From: Sphingomonas chungangi
GTDB lineage: Bacteria > Pseudomonadota > Alphaproteobacteria > Sphingomonadales > Sphingomonadaceae
Assembly: GCF_013778325.1 (NCBI RefSeq)
Contig: NZ_JACEIB010000003.1
Coordinates: 310,001 to 374,000 of the forward strand
Length of the DNA stretch: 64,000 nucleotides
Direction of reading: 5' to 3'
How positions within the stretch are numbered: position 1 is the first letter of the stretch; each line of letters starts with the position of its first letter. The notes beneath the pieces were generated by a model. That model was not told the DNA's origin. It did no database searches and saw nothing but the letters and a program-made list of their open reading frames with translations. This document shows, piece by piece, positions 1 through 9,328 of the stretch. A program made the translations under genes and the position numbers.

Positions 1-289
1 CAAGGCGATCAAGGCCGGCGGCATGACCGACAAGGATATCGATCTCTGGGAACTCAACGAGGCGTTCGCCAGCGTCGTGCTGCGCTATCAGCGGGAAATG
101 AACATCCCGGACGACAAGATCAACGTGAACGGTGGCGCGATCGCGATGGGCCATCCGCTGGGCGCGACGGGTGCGATGATCCTCGGCACCGTGCTCGATG
201 AACTAGAGCGCCGCGATCTGGAGACCGGGCTCATCACCTTGTGCGCCGCAAACGGCCTCGGCACCGCCGCCATCATCGAACGCGTCTAA
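1..289 (+). CDS. Thiolase (acetyl-CoA C-acyltransferase), C-terminal part
   Basis: The left window edge cuts this gene; about 95 C-terminal residues remain, read from base 2. They carry the thiolase motif NEAFA, the active-site histidine segment [15 protein letters not shown] and a C-terminal cysteine motif CAANGLG in the position of the deprotonating cysteine. Thiolases cleave 3-ketoacyl-CoA with CoA, the last step of beta-oxidation. A gap of only 25 bp separates it from the hydratase/dehydrogenase gene downstream, so both very likely belong to one operon. The nucleophilic cysteine lies outside the window. Chain-length preference cannot be judged. Confidence 0.93.
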   Translation, partial: KAIKAGGMTDKDIDLWELNEAFASVVLRYQREMNIPDDKINVNGGAIAMGHPLGATGAMILGTVLDELERRDLETGLITLCAANGLGTAAIIERV

Positions 290-314
290 GCACACACCGA
301 ACAGCGGGAACACC

Positions 315-2486
315 ATGCGCCATCTGAAACTGGAAGCGGCGGCCGACGGCTTTGCCACCCTCATTCTCGACAATGCCGACGAGTCGATGAACGTCGTGTC
401 GGACGCCTTCATCGCCGACATGGAAGAAGCGACGAAGACGATCGCCGCCGACGAGGGCATCAAGGGGGTTATCCTGACCTCCGCCAAGAAAGCGTTCATG
501 GCGGGCGCGGACCTCAAGCAGCTGGTCCAGGGCTACGGAAAGCTCAGCAAGAAGGAGGCGTTCGCTTTTTCCCAGCGCGCGACCGCGATGCACCGGGCGA
601 TCGAGCAATCGGGCAAGCCGTGGGTCGCGGCGATCAACGGGCTGGCACTGGGCGGCGGTTTCGAGCTGGCGCTGGCCTGTCATTATCGCATCCTGGTCGA
701 TGACCCGAAGGCGGTGGTCGGGCTGCCAGAGGTCAATGTGGGGCTGCTGCCGGGTTCAGGCGGCACGGTGCGCCTGGGCCTGATCGCGGGCGCCAAGACC
801 GCGCTCGACCTGCTGCTGAGCGGCCGTTCGGTCGGCCCCGCCGAAGCGTTGAAGCTCAAGATCGTCGACGAGGTGGCGCCTGCCGACGCGTTGATCGATC
901 GCGCGCGGGCGTGGCTCTCGACCAGTCCCGATCCCGTCAAGCGCTGGGACGTAAAGGGCTGGGTGCCGCCGCAGAAGAAGGGCATGACCGTGCCCGAGGA
1001 CTCCATGGGTTACATGATGGCAACCGGCAGCCTCGCACTGAAGGGCTACAATTCGCCGGCACCCCAAGCGATCCTGTCATCGGTGTTCGAGGGTCTTCAG
1101 CTTCCGTTCGACAAGGCGCTCGCGGTCGAAGGCAAATATTTCGCCAAGCTGCTGACCGATCCGATCGCGCGCAACATCATCCGCACCACTTTCATCTCGA
1201 AGCAGGCGGCCGAGAAGGGCGCGCGCCGCCCGGCCGGCGTGCCGAAATCGGAAGTCAAGAAAGTCGGCGTGCTGGGTGCCGGCATGATGGGTGCGGGGAT
1301 CGCCTATGTGTCGGCCAATGCCGGCATCGAAGTGGTGTTGCTCGATCGCGACGTGCCGACGGCGGAGAAGGGCAAGGCCTATTCCGACAAGGTACTCGGC
1401 AAGTTGATCGAAAAGGGCAAGATCGCCCAGGACAAGGCCGATGCCCTGCTCGCACGGATCACGCCCACGGATGATTTCGCCCTCCTCGAAGGCGTGGATC
1501 TGATCGTCGAGGCCGTGTTCGAGGACACGGGCATCAAGGCCGAGACGACGAGAAAGGCCGAAGCGGTGATCCCCGCGAGCGCGGTGTTCGCGTCGAACAC
1601 CTCGACTCTGCCGATCAGCCAACTCGCCGAGGCAAGTCAGCGACCGGACCAGTTCATCGGCATCCACTTCTTCTCGCCGGTCGATCGCATGGGCCTCGTC
1701 GAGGTCATCATGGGCAAGCAGACCGGCAGGGAGGCGCTGGCGCGCGCGCTCGACTATATCGCCCAGCTTCGCAAGACGCCGATCGTCGTCAACGATAGCC
1801 GGGGTTTCTACACCAGCCGCGTGTTCCAGATGCTGATCCACGAAGGCGCGGCGATGCTGGCGGAAGGGGTGCCCGCCGCCGTCATCGAGAATGCCGCGAA
1901 GGCAGTCGGCATGCCGGTCGGCCCGCTGGCGCTGCTCGACGAGCTGACCGTCGATCTGCCGCTCAAGATCGTCGATCAGGCGATCGCGGAGGAGGGCGAT
2001 CGCTACACGCCGCCGGCGGGCACCGCGGTGATGCGCCGTATGAAGGACGAGATCAAGCGGCCGAGCCGCAAGGAAGGAGGCGGCTTCTACGACTATCCGG
2101 AAGGTGGCAAGAAGCACCTCTGGAAGGGGCTCGCCGAACAGTTTCCGGTCAAGGCGGGCTGGGACGTCGAGGAACTGAAGCAGCGCTTCCTCTACGCGCA
2201 GGCGATGGAAACGGCGCGGTGCCTGGAAGAGGGCGTGCTGGAGACGGCCGAGGATGCCGATCTGGGTTCGATCTACGGCTGGGGGTTCCCGAGCTGGACC
2301 GGCGGCACGATCAGCTACATCGACACGGTCGGGATAGAGACGTTCGTTGCGCATGCCGACAGTCTCGCCCAGAAATATGGCCCGCGCTTTCTGCCTTCGG
2401 CCTGGCTGCGCGACAAGGCCGCGAAGGGCGAGAGCTTCTATCCGGGTTCCGAGCCCGCGCCGGTCGAAGAGCTAGTCACTGCATGA
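315..2486 (+). CDS. Bifunctional enoyl-CoA hydratase / 3-hydroxyacyl-CoA dehydrogenase (FadB/FadJ family)
   Basis: 723 residues, the usual size of the alpha subunit of the bacterial beta-oxidation complex. The N-terminal crotonase domain (about 1-190) has GLALGGGFELALA with E117 and the second acid E139 in LPEVNVG. A Rossmann NAD site, GAGMMG, lies at 321-326, and the dehydrogenase histidine H451 sits in GIHFFSPV. Two C-terminal 3HCDH domains follow. It hydrates enoyl-CoA and oxidises the 3-hydroxyacyl-CoA product for the thiolase encoded just upstream. Its stop overlaps the next start (ATGA), indicating translational coupling to the acyl-CoA dehydrogenase. FadJ and FadB cannot be told apart here. 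Confidence 0.95.
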   Translation: MRHLKLEAAADGFATLILDNADESMNVVSDAFIADMEEATKTIAADEGIKGVILTSAKKAFMAGADLKQLVQGYGKLSKKEAFAFSQRATAMHRAIEQSGKPWVAAINGLALGGGFELALACHYRILVDDPKAVVGLPEVNVGLLPGSGGTVRLGLIAGAKTALDLLLSGRSVGPAEALKLKIVDEVAPADALIDRARAWLSTSPDPVKRWDVKGWVPPQKKGMTVPEDSMGYMMATGSLALKGYNSPAPQAILSSVFEGLQLPFDKALAVEGKYFAKLLTDPIARNIIRTTFISKQAAEKGARRPAGVPKSEVKKVGVLGAGMMGAGIAYVSANAGIEVVLLDRDVPTAEKGKAYSDKVLGKLIEKGKIAQDKADALLARITPTDDFALLEGVDLIVEAVFEDTGIKAETTRKAEAVIPASAVFASNTSTLPISQLAEASQRPDQFIGIHFFSPVDRMGLVEVIMGKQTGREALARALDYIAQLRKTPIVVNDSRGFYTSRVFQMLIHEGAAMLAEGVPAAVIENAAKAVGMPVGPLALLDELTVDLPLKIVDQAIAEEGDRYTPPAGTAVMRRMKDEIKRPSRKEGGGFYDYPEGGKKHLWKGLAEQFPVKAGWDVEELKQRFLYAQAMETARCLEEGVLETAEDADLGSIYGWGFPSWTGGTISYIDTVGIETFVAHADSLAQKYGPRFLPSAWLRDKAAKGESFYPGSEPAPVEELVTA

Positions 2487-3640
2487 AACGGCTGATCTTC
2501 GAGCCGGAGCACGAGCAGTTCCGCGACACTGTTGTCAGGTTCATGCAGACCGAGGTCGGCGCGCACGCGGAGCGGTGGCGTGCCGAGGGCGTGGTGCCGC
2601 GCGAACTGTATCTGAAGGCCGGGGCGCAGGGCCTGCTCTGCACCTGGGCGGACGAGAAATATGGCGGCGCCGGCATCGATGATTTCCGCTTCGAGCAGAT
2701 CATCATCGAAGAGAATATGCGCCACGGCGACGTGGGCTTCTACATCAACCTGCACAACGATCTGGTTGCGCCCTACATCGCCAAGCTGGGCACGGACGAG
2801 CAGAAGGACCGGCTGATGCCGGGCATCGTTTCGGGCGAGAAAATCCTCGCCGTGGCGATGACCGAACCCTCGACCGGCTCGGACCTGGCGGGGATGCGGA
2901 CCGCGGCGATCGACAAGGGCGATCACTGGGTGCTCAACGGCGCCAAGACCTATATCTCCAATGGCCTGCTTGCCGATGTCGTGGTGGTGGCGGCGCGCAC
3001 CGATCCCAATGCGCGGCATGGGCTGGGGCTGTTCCTCGTCGAGCGCGGTATGGAAGGCTTCGAGCGCGGGCGCAAGCTCGCCAAGATGGGGCTGAAGGCG
3101 CAGGACACCGCAGAACTGTTCTTCAACGACGTGAAGGTGCCCAAGGCGAACGTGCTGGGAGATCCGGCATCGGGTTTCCGCTATCTTGCCCAGTTCCTCG
3201 CGCAGGAGAGGCTGGTGGCCGCGATCGGCTTCCTGGCGACGGCGCAGACCGCGTTCGACTTGACTCTCGATTATGTGAAGGAGCGTCGCGCGTTCGGCAA
3301 GCCGATCGGCGCGTTCCAGAACACGCGCTTCAAGATGGCCGAGATGCGTGCCCAGCTCGATATGGCGCAGACCTATGTCGATCAGTGCGTGCTGCTGCTC
3401 AACGCCGGCGAGCTGGCCGCCGAGGATGCATCTGCCGCCAAGCTCTTGACCAGCGAGCTGGAAGGGCGCGTGATGGACGAATGCGTCCAGTTTCACGGAG
3501 GTGCGGGTTACATGGAGGAATATCGCATCAGCCGGATGTACACCGATGCACGTGTCAGCCGCATCTTCGCCGGCACCTCGGAGATCATGAAGGAGATCAT
3601 CGGGCGGAGCCTCGGCCTCGACGAGCGCAAGCTCAGCTAG
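2483..3640 (+). CDS. Acyl-CoA dehydrogenase
   Basis: 385 residues, a full-length FAD-dependent acyl-CoA dehydrogenase with an N-terminal helical domain, the beta-domain motif AMTEPSTGSDLAG and a C-terminal FAD motif GGAGYMEEY. The position of the MCAD-type catalytic glutamate holds alanine (RIFAGTSEIM). A glutamate at residue 242 in AQERL matches the alternative base position known in long-chain and isovaleryl-CoA dehydrogenases. It would introduce the 2,3-double bond that the upstream bifunctional enzyme hydrates. The ATG overlaps the preceding stop by 4 bp. The natural substrate is unknown. Confidence 0.94.
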   Translation: MKRLIFEPEHEQFRDTVVRFMQTEVGAHAERWRAEGVVPRELYLKAGAQGLLCTWADEKYGGAGIDDFRFEQIIIEENMRHGDVGFYINLHNDLVAPYIAKLGTDEQKDRLMPGIVSGEKILAVAMTEPSTGSDLAGMRTAAIDKGDHWVLNGAKTYISNGLLADVVVVAARTDPNARHGLGLFLVERGMEGFERGRKLAKMGLKAQDTAELFFNDVKVPKANVLGDPASGFRYLAQFLAQERLVAAIGFLATAQTAFDLTLDYVKERRAFGKPIGAFQNTRFKMAEMRAQLDMAQTYVDQCVLLLNAGELAAEDASAAKLLTSELEGRVMDECVQFHGGAGYMEEYRISRMYTDARVSRIFAGTSEIMKEIIGRSLGLDERKLS

Positions 3641-3689
3641 GCTGCCTTGCGGTGGCGGTTCCATCCCCTTCGGCGTGAAGGCGCATATC

Positions 3690-4586
3690 GTGAACACGGC
3701 GCTATCGAATGCCAGCGGGCCGCTCGACGAGGCGAGGCTGCGGGCCTACCGCGTTCCTGAGACCCGAGATCGCTATGATCGACGCGACACGATCCTCTAT
3801 GCTTTGGGCGTCGGGGCCGGCCTGTCCGATGTCGACGAGACCCATCTGGTTTTCGAGCGCGACCTGCTGGCGCTGCCGACGATGGCACTGGTGCTGGGAA
3901 CGCCAGGCTTCTGGCTGATGGACCGCGCGACGGGCCTGGATTGGCCGCGTATCCTGCATGGCGAGCAGTCGTTCAGGCTGTTCCGTCCCCTGCCGCCGGA
4001 AGGCGACATCATCGGGCGTACGACGATTGGCGAGCTCTCCGACAAGGGCCGGGGCAGACCGGCCATGCTTCGTTGTACGAGAGAGCTTTCAGATGGTGTG
4101 ACGGGCGCGAAGATCGCTTTGCTCGAGGAGATCTGGGTCTTGCGCGGCGCAGGGGGATTTGGCGGCGACGATATCGCCCTCGCGCCGGCCCTGCCGCCTA
4201 TGCCCGATCGCGCGGCGGATGCGGCGCTTGCTCTCCCGACCCATCGCAATCAGGCCATGCTTTACCGCCTGACCGGAGATCGCAACCCGCTCCATGTCGA
4301 TTCCGGAACGGCCGCGGCCGGCGGCTTTGAAAGGCCGATCCTGCACGGCCTGGCGACGATGGGGGTGGCGGCGCGCGCACTTGTGCATCTTGCCTGCGAT
4401 GGAGATCCGGGCCGATTGTCCGCCATGAGGCTGCGCTTCACCGCCCCGGCATTTCCCGGTGATGTCATCCTGACCGAAATGTGGTCAGAGGGTACGGCGC
4501 TGCGTTTCCGGGCAAGCGTGCCTGCGCGGGGCGTGACGGTGATCGATGGCGGCTCCGGCACGCGAGATGGTTTCGACGGAGAATGA
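3690..4586 (+). CDS. MaoC-family double-hotdog enoyl-CoA hydratase
   Basis: About 298 residues with two fused hotdog halves. The C-terminal half has the hydratase-2 motif YRLTGDRNPLHVD (catalytic Asp and His four residues apart) followed by GGFERPILHGL; the N-terminal half lacks the pair, as usual in this family. It likely hydrates trans-2-enoyl-CoA to the (R)-3-hydroxy form. GTG 3690 is preferred because AAGG lies 8 nt upstream; GTG 3675 is the longer alternative but has no ribosome-binding site. It sits 49 bp after the acyl-CoA dehydrogenase and its end overlaps the possible ATG start of the next SDR. Confidence 0.88.
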   Translation: MNTALSNASGPLDEARLRAYRVPETRDRYDRRDTILYALGVGAGLSDVDETHLVFERDLLALPTMALVLGTPGFWLMDRATGLDWPRILHGEQSFRLFRPLPPEGDIIGRTTIGELSDKGRGRPAMLRCTRELSDGVTGAKIALLEEIWVLRGAGGFGGDDIALAPALPPMPDRAADAALALPTHRNQAMLYRLTGDRNPLHVDSGTAAAGGFERPILHGLATMGVAARALVHLACDGDPGRLSAMRLRFTAPAFPGDVILTEMWSEGTALRFRASVPARGVTVIDGGSGTRDGFDGE

Positions 4587-4587
4587 C

Positions 4588-5415
4588 GTGAAGGATCTGT
4601 TTCGGCTCGACGGCAAGGTTGCGATCGTCACGGGAGGTGGTTCCGGTATCGGTGCGCAGAGCGCTCGCCTGCTCGCTGCGCGAGGCGCGAAGGTCGTGGT
4701 CGCCGGACTCGGGGCGGATATGCTTGGCCAGGTCGCGGCCGCGATCGGCGATGCTGGGGGTAAGGCGATCGCCGTTGAAACGGATGTATTGGATGAAGCC
4801 GCGATCGCGGATCTGGTGGCGGAGACCGTCGCGGCGTTCGGCGGTCTCCATCTCGTCCATGGCAATGCCGGCGCGACCGATCCGTCGGCGCTTGGGGGCG
4901 ACATGCTGATCGCCGATCTCGATCCCGCGACCTGGGACAAGGCGATGGCGGTGAACCTGCGTGGCAACGCGCTACTCGCCAAGCACGCCATTCCCGAAAT
5001 GCTCAAGGCCGGTGGCGGGGCGATCGTGTTCAGCGGTTCGGGCAAGGGCGCACAGGGCGATGTCGATTTTCCGGCCTATGGCGCGTCCAAGGCGGGGCTT
5101 GCCAGCCTCGCCCGCTATATCGCCGCGCAATATGGAAAACAGGGCATTCGCGCCAACGTCGCCGGGATCGGCCTGGTGATGACCGAAGCGCTCGATGCCA
5201 ACATGCCGGCCGAGGCGCAGGCCCTGATGCTGGAGCATCACCTGACTCCGACGCTCGGACGTGCCGAGGACGTCGCGCGCGTCGTCGCGTTTCTGCTGTC
5301 CGAGGAGGCAAGCTTCATCACCGGCGCGACGATTCCGGTGGACGGTGGCTTTACCAGCCATTCCCCGGTCTATGCCGATATGCTTCGGATGCAAGCCGCG
5401 ACCCGGGCCGGCTGA
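4588..5415 (+). CDS. SDR-family oxidoreductase
   Basis: 275 residues of classical SDR type: TGGGSGIG cofactor loop, GNAG motif, YGASK active site (YxxxK) and a C-terminal GATIPVDGGF. It probably oxidises a 3-hydroxyacyl-CoA or alcohol intermediate, possibly the (R)-hydroxyacyl product of the preceding MaoC protein. GTG 4588 has GGAGAA 4 nt upstream; ATG 4567 inside the previous gene is the alternative. It is the last gene of the plus-strand operon; a long hairpin follows at 5423-5465. The exact substrate cannot be inferred. Confidence 0.9.
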   Translation: MKDLFRLDGKVAIVTGGGSGIGAQSARLLAARGAKVVVAGLGADMLGQVAAAIGDAGGKAIAVETDVLDEAAIADLVAETVAAFGGLHLVHGNAGATDPSALGGDMLIADLDPATWDKAMAVNLRGNALLAKHAIPEMLKAGGGAIVFSGSGKGAQGDVDFPAYGASKAGLASLARYIAAQYGKQGIRANVAGIGLVMTEALDANMPAEAQALMLEHHLTPTLGRAEDVARVVAFLLSEEASFITGATIPVDGGFTSHSPVYADMLRMQAATRAG

Positions 5416-5422
5416 CACCCGA

Positions 5423-5465
5423 CACGACGTCCGGCGATCAAGGGTCCGATCGCCGAGCCGTCGTG
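5423..5465. terminator. Nested hairpin between convergent genes
   Basis: Outer arms CACGACG/CGTCGTG (5423-5429 and 5459-5465) enclose inner arms GGCGATC/GATCGCC (5433-5439 and 5448-5454). The structure occupies most of the 57-bp gap between the converging SDR and flavin monooxygenase genes. No T-run follows in either direction, so it may act as a bidirectional, possibly factor-assisted, terminator. That role is inferred from position and symmetry. Confidence 0.5.
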
Positions 5466-5472
5466 CGTCGGA

Positions 5473-6693
5473 TCAGTAGGCGCCCGGGGGCGAGATGTTG
5501 GGGTTCACGTCCATGCGATCGCGTCCGTAGATCTCGTACCCGAGCATCGGGATGTTGGTGACGTGGCGCAGACCGACGTGGACGTCCTTCCAGTAGCGGC
5601 TGAGCGGGTTCGACAGCGCGAACGCGGACGATCCGGCCACGAACATCAGCGATTCGATCACATCGTGAATGAGATTCACGATCTGAGCGCACTGCGCCTT
5701 GTGCTTCGCACGCTCGGAGAAGGGGAACTCGCGTCCCGTCAGCGCGATCTCGTCGATCAGGCCGGTCGCCTGGAACAGCAGCACGCGCGCGGTGTCGAGC
5801 GTCGCCGCGATCCGGCCGAGCTCTTGCATGGCGGCGCCGGATTCGGTCCGCGTCTTGAAGAAGGTGGTGATGATCGGCTTCTTCTGCGAGTCCGCTTCCA
5901 CGATCTCCAGCATCGCCTCCGCCGCGCCAACCAGCTGGGCGAGGCCCGTGGCGCGCACCACCGGCACCACCGGCAGATTGTCGGAGGGAGCGCCCCAGTG
6001 CCGCTTGTTGGGCTCGACATGCCCGAACGGCTTGTCCATCATCACCATCAGGTGATCGGGGACGAACACGTCCTTCGCCACGCTGGTGTCCGAGCCGGTG
6101 CCCTGCATCCCTGTCATGTACCAGGTGTCCTGCATCTCGATCGCGCTGAACGGGATGTAGACCATGTTGATGCCGGGCACGACGGGGCCTTCATAGCCTT
6201 CCAGGATGCAACCCGCCTGCGCCCAGTCCGCCTGACGTGAGCCCGATGTGTAGGGCCACGCGCCGTTGACGATCCAGCCGCCATCGACGCGCTTCGCCTT
6301 GCCGGGCGGGTTATAGGCGCCGCAGACGAGCTTGGGCCCCTGGCCGAACAACGCTTCCTGCGTGGCGTCCGACGTGAGGCTGGCCACCCAGGTGGTGCCG
6401 TTGACGATCTGCGAGACCCACGCGATCGCCGGATCGCCCTTGGCGAGCTCGATCTCCATGCGGGCGAAATCGCTGAACGAGATACCGCCGCCTCCCCAGC
6501 GCTTCGGGAGGAGCACGGTGAGGAGATTGGCATCCTTCAGCGCCTTGTCGACCTTTGCGGTCGGCGCCCGAAGTCGCTCGCCCTCCGCGGCCTCGGCCTT
6601 CAGGAGCGGACGCAGATCGCGGGCGGCCGCGATGAACTGTTCGGCATCGCCGAAGTTCGCGGGCTCCGAACTGATCTTGGCTGCGGTCGCCAT
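5473..6693 (-). CDS. Acyl-CoA dehydrogenase-fold flavin monooxygenase (HsaA/DszC-like)
   Basis: 406 residues. The acyl-CoA dehydrogenase fold is visible (GGGGISFSDFARMEIELAKGD near the start, WIVNGAWPYTSGSRQAD in the beta domain), with the HpaB/DszC-style C-terminal region ending VGLRHVTNIPMLGYEIYGRD. Relatives use reduced flavin and O2 to hydroxylate phenols or oxidise sulfur heterocycles rather than dehydrogenate CoA esters. ATG 6693 is preceded by AAGGAGAAG. It is the last gene of the dioxygenase operon, 2 bp after the TetR stop, so it probably acts on a hydroxylated ring product. The reductase supplying FMNH2 is not obvious in this window. Confidence 0.82.
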   Translation of the reverse strand: MATAAKISSEPANFGDAEQFIAAARDLRPLLKAEAAEGERLRAPTAKVDKALKDANLLTVLLPKRWGGGGISFSDFARMEIELAKGDPAIAWVSQIVNGTTWVASLTSDATQEALFGQGPKLVCGAYNPPGKAKRVDGGWIVNGAWPYTSGSRQADWAQAGCILEGYEGPVVPGINMVYIPFSAIEMQDTWYMTGMQGTGSDTSVAKDVFVPDHLMVMMDKPFGHVEPNKRHWGAPSDNLPVVPVVRATGLAQLVGAAEAMLEIVEADSQKKPIITTFFKTRTESGAAMQELGRIAATLDTARVLLFQATGLIDEIALTGREFPFSERAKHKAQCAQIVNLIHDVIESLMFVAGSSAFALSNPLSRYWKDVHVGLRHVTNIPMLGYEIYGRDRMDVNPNISPPGAY

Positions 6694-6695
6694 GG

Positions 6696-7343
6696 CTACT
6701 TCTCCTTGCATGGGGCAATCTTGCCCGCGAATTGGCTGATCCAGTGATGCACGTGATCGGGCGCGTTTTCCCATAGCTCGGCCCAGCGAGCGTCGGTCTG
6801 CACGATCAGCGAACTGAGCTGCATGCGCACGAGCGCTTCCGCCGTCGCCTGCCGATTGATCGGGTGGCCCCACTGCTCGTCAAAATAATCGAAGGTCCGC
6901 CCGAGTGCGGCCTCGACGGCGGCCTTGTGACGGGCGAAATGACTGTTGAAAAACTCGAGATAGAAGCTCGGCTCGATCTCGAGCATGCGCTCGGGCGACC
7001 GCTCGACGGTGAACCGCGAGAAAAATTTCATCACCGCTCGGAAGCGCTCTATCGGGTCGTCATGTTGCTCGGCGGCTTCCAGCACGCCCGTCTCGAAATT
7101 CGTGCAGACGAACTCCGCGACAGCCGCCATGACTTCCTCCTTGGTGGAGAAATAGCGATACAGGGTGCCACGGGAGACGCCGCTCGCGTCGCTGATGTCG
7201 CTCATCGAGAGCCGCCTGGCCCCACGGCTGGCGATACCGCGCAAGGCTCCTTCGAGGATTTTCACGACGCTGGTCGGCAACCGCCCGCCATCCCGCGACG
7301 GCGGGCTATCGGTGGTCGTCGACAGCGGCGTGAAGATGTTCAT
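6696..7343 (-). CDS. TetR/AcrR-family transcriptional regulator
   Basis: 215 residues. The N-terminal helix-turn-helix has the TetR signature (MSDISDASGVSRGTLYRYFSTKEE) and the C-terminal part is an all-helical ligand domain. It is embedded in the dioxygenase operon: its start overlaps the SDR stop by 4 bp and its stop lies 2 bp from the flavin monooxygenase start, with GAGGGG ahead of the ATG. Such placement usually means autoregulation of the whole operon. The 20-bp palindrome at 11365-11384 in front of the operon is a candidate operator; the link is inferred. Confidence 0.9.
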   Translation of the reverse strand: MNIFTPLSTTTDSPPSRDGGRLPTSVVKILEGALRGIASRGARRLSMSDISDASGVSRGTLYRYFSTKEEVMAAVAEFVCTNFETGVLEAAEQHDDPIERFRAVMKFFSRFTVERSPERMLEIEPSFYLEFFNSHFARHKAAVEAALGRTFDYFDEQWGHPINRQATAEALVRMQLSSLIVQTDARWAELWENAPDHVHHWISQFAGKIAPCKEK

Positions 7344-8149
7344 GCAGACCCCTCGAGCTCGGCGAGGTTGTGCGGCTTGCTGACATAGCCGGGCAGGTTC
7401 TGCCCGCCATCGACATTGATCAGCTCGCCCGTGACGAAGCGCGACATTTCGGAAGCGAGGAACACGACCACCGGCCCGATATCGTCGTCCGGATCACCGG
7501 CGCGCAGCAGCGGGTTGTTGGCGGTGGCCATATCGAGAAAACCCGGCACATCCTTGGCGAGCTGGGCAAAGACCTGGCCCATACCGGTCGGCGCGATGGC
7601 GTTCACCCGAATGTTGAAGCGGCCCCATTCGACCGCGGCGCTGCGCGTCAGGGCGAGGATCGCGCCCTTGTTCATATTGTAGTCGCTGTGCAGCCAGGCG
7701 CCGGTCTGCGCGTCGATCGAATAGAAGTTGACGATCGTGCCGCCACGCTCCTTCAGGTGCGGAAACGCGGCCCGCATCGCCCACCAGGTGCCCCAGGTGC
7801 CGATCTCCAAAGTCTGCTTGAGCATCTCGTCGGTCTTGTGCTCGAGCAGGACGTTGGGCGAGAGCAACGACGCGTTCGTGACGAGTGAATCGAGCCGGCC
7901 GAACCGTTCGACGGCGCGGGCAACCATCGCCTCCACTTCGTCCTTCACGCCCATGTCGCAGGAAAAACCGAGCGCCTCGACTCCGTGATCGCGGGTGATG
8001 GCTTCGGCGGCAGCCTCGGCAGCAACACCATCCCGACCGGTGATCACGACCTTCGCACCTTCGCGCGCCATGCGCCGCGAGATGCCGGCGCCGAGCCCCT
8101 TGGCACCGCCGGTAACGATCGCAACCTTGCCGTCCAACAAACCCATCAT
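7340..8149 (-). CDS. SDR-family oxidoreductase of the dioxygenase operon
   Basis: 269 residues. TGGAKGLG binds NAD(P), a serine lies in NFYSIDAQTG, and the active site reads YNMNK. The C-terminus ends with the usual GELINVDGG. Position directly behind the dioxygenase subunits suggests a dehydrogenase for a cis-dihydrodiol or alcohol product. GGGAGG stands 4 nt before ATG 8149, which overlaps the reductase stop (ATGATG). Function within the SDR family remains unproven. Confidence 0.88.
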   Translation of the reverse strand: MMGLLDGKVAIVTGGAKGLGAGISRRMAREGAKVVITGRDGVAAEAAAEAITRDHGVEALGFSCDMGVKDEVEAMVARAVERFGRLDSLVTNASLLSPNVLLEHKTDEMLKQTLEIGTWGTWWAMRAAFPHLKERGGTIVNFYSIDAQTGAWLHSDYNMNKGAILALTRSAAVEWGRFNIRVNAIAPTGMGQVFAQLAKDVPGFLDMATANNPLLRAGDPDDDIGPVVVFLASEMSRFVTGELINVDGGQNLPGYVSKPHNLAELEGSA

Positions 8150-9324
8150 GCAGCCTCCCGCTCGGCTTCGGCCGCGCTGAGCGAGCGGTCCATGTCCATT
8201 CGCTCTTCGCACAGCGATCCGGTCAGTACGTAGCCGCGCGTCCGGCCGGTTTCGTCCTCGAACAGATATTTCAGTCCGTCGGAGCCGTCCGAGACTTTTC
8301 GCCAGCCACCCTTTACCCCTATCGGCGCCGGCAGCAGCACGACCGGATAGGCCGTGGTCTTCACCTGCACCGACAGCGGCGGGAAGCGGATCTCCGTGGG
8401 TGTGCCGAGCGCGCTCGGTGCTATCGCCCGCGCCGCCGCCATGATCGGCGTGACGTAAGCGGCGAGTCCGCGCGGATATTCGGCGCAATCGCCGATCGCA
8501 TAGATGTGTGGATCGCTCGTTCGGCCCGTGGCATCCACCTTGATACCCCGTGCCGTTTCCAAGCCGGCATCGCGCGCCAGCCAGATATGCGGGCGCAGGC
8601 CGACAGCCGAAAGAACCGCGTCGGCCTCGATCCGCGTCCCATCGTCGAGCGTCGCGATCGTCGCCGCGTCGGCGCGATCGAGCGAGACGACCTTGCGGCC
8701 AAGATGCCATTCCACCCCCTGGGCGGCGAGCGCGTCGCGGATCGCATCGCCGACCTGCTGGGGCACCAGCTGGGCGAGCGGATGGGAGAGCATGTCGACG
8801 ACGACGGCCTTGTAGCCCGCACCGGACAGGTCGTTGGCAAACTCGCTGCCGACGAGACCGCCCCCCATGACCAGCACGCGCGCGCCGTTCGGCAGGTTCT
8901 CGCGAAAAGCCCGATAGTCGTCGAGATTGTTGACCGGGCGGGCACGGGTCGCGCCTTCGCCCTCGATCGTCACCTTGACGGGATCGGCGCCCATTGCGAG
9001 CACCAGCTTGTCGTAGGGGATCGGCCCGCCCGTGGTGAGGAGCACGCGCTCCCCGGCATCGAGCGCCTCGACGCCTCGACCGGCGCGAAGATCGAGGCGA
9101 AGCTGCGCCGCCATTTTCGCGGCCGGCGTGGTCACCAGCGTGTCGGCATGCTTGCCCTTCGCGAGCGCCGTCGACAAAGCGGGCTTCGAATAGAAATGGC
9201 CATCGTCGGCGGTGACGAGGGTCAGCGTGGCATCCGGAGCCAGCTTTCGCAGCTCCCTGAGCACGCCATACCCCGCCAGTCCGCTGCCGACGACCACGAC
9301 GTGGATCGGGGCAGGTCCGCTCAT
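8146..9324 (-). CDS. FAD-dependent NAD(P)H-ferredoxin/rubredoxin reductase (GR type)
   Basis: 392 residues with two dinucleotide-binding motifs, GSGLAG at 13-18 for FAD and GGGLVG at 154-159 for NAD(P)H, plus the second FAD motif YAIGDCAEY. The C-terminal domain resembles that of rubredoxin reductases. This glutathione-reductase-type enzyme would carry electrons from NAD(P)H to the ferredoxin encoded divergently at 11421. It lies 4 bp downstream of the beta-subunit gene and overlaps the SDR gene. Confidence 0.9.
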   Translation of the reverse strand: MSGPAPIHVVVVGSGLAGYGVLRELRKLAPDATLTLVTADDGHFYSKPALSTALAKGKHADTLVTTPAAKMAAQLRLDLRAGRGVEALDAGERVLLTTGGPIPYDKLVLAMGADPVKVTIEGEGATRARPVNNLDDYRAFRENLPNGARVLVMGGGLVGSEFANDLSGAGYKAVVVDMLSHPLAQLVPQQVGDAIRDALAAQGVEWHLGRKVVSLDRADAATIATLDDGTRIEADAVLSAVGLRPHIWLARDAGLETARGIKVDATGRTSDPHIYAIGDCAEYPRGLAAYVTPIMAAARAIAPSALGTPTEIRFPPLSVQVKTTAYPVVLLPAPIGVKGGWRKVSDGSDGLKYLFEDETGRTRGYVLTGSLCEERMDMDRSLSAAEAEREAA

Positions 9325-9328
9325 CGGA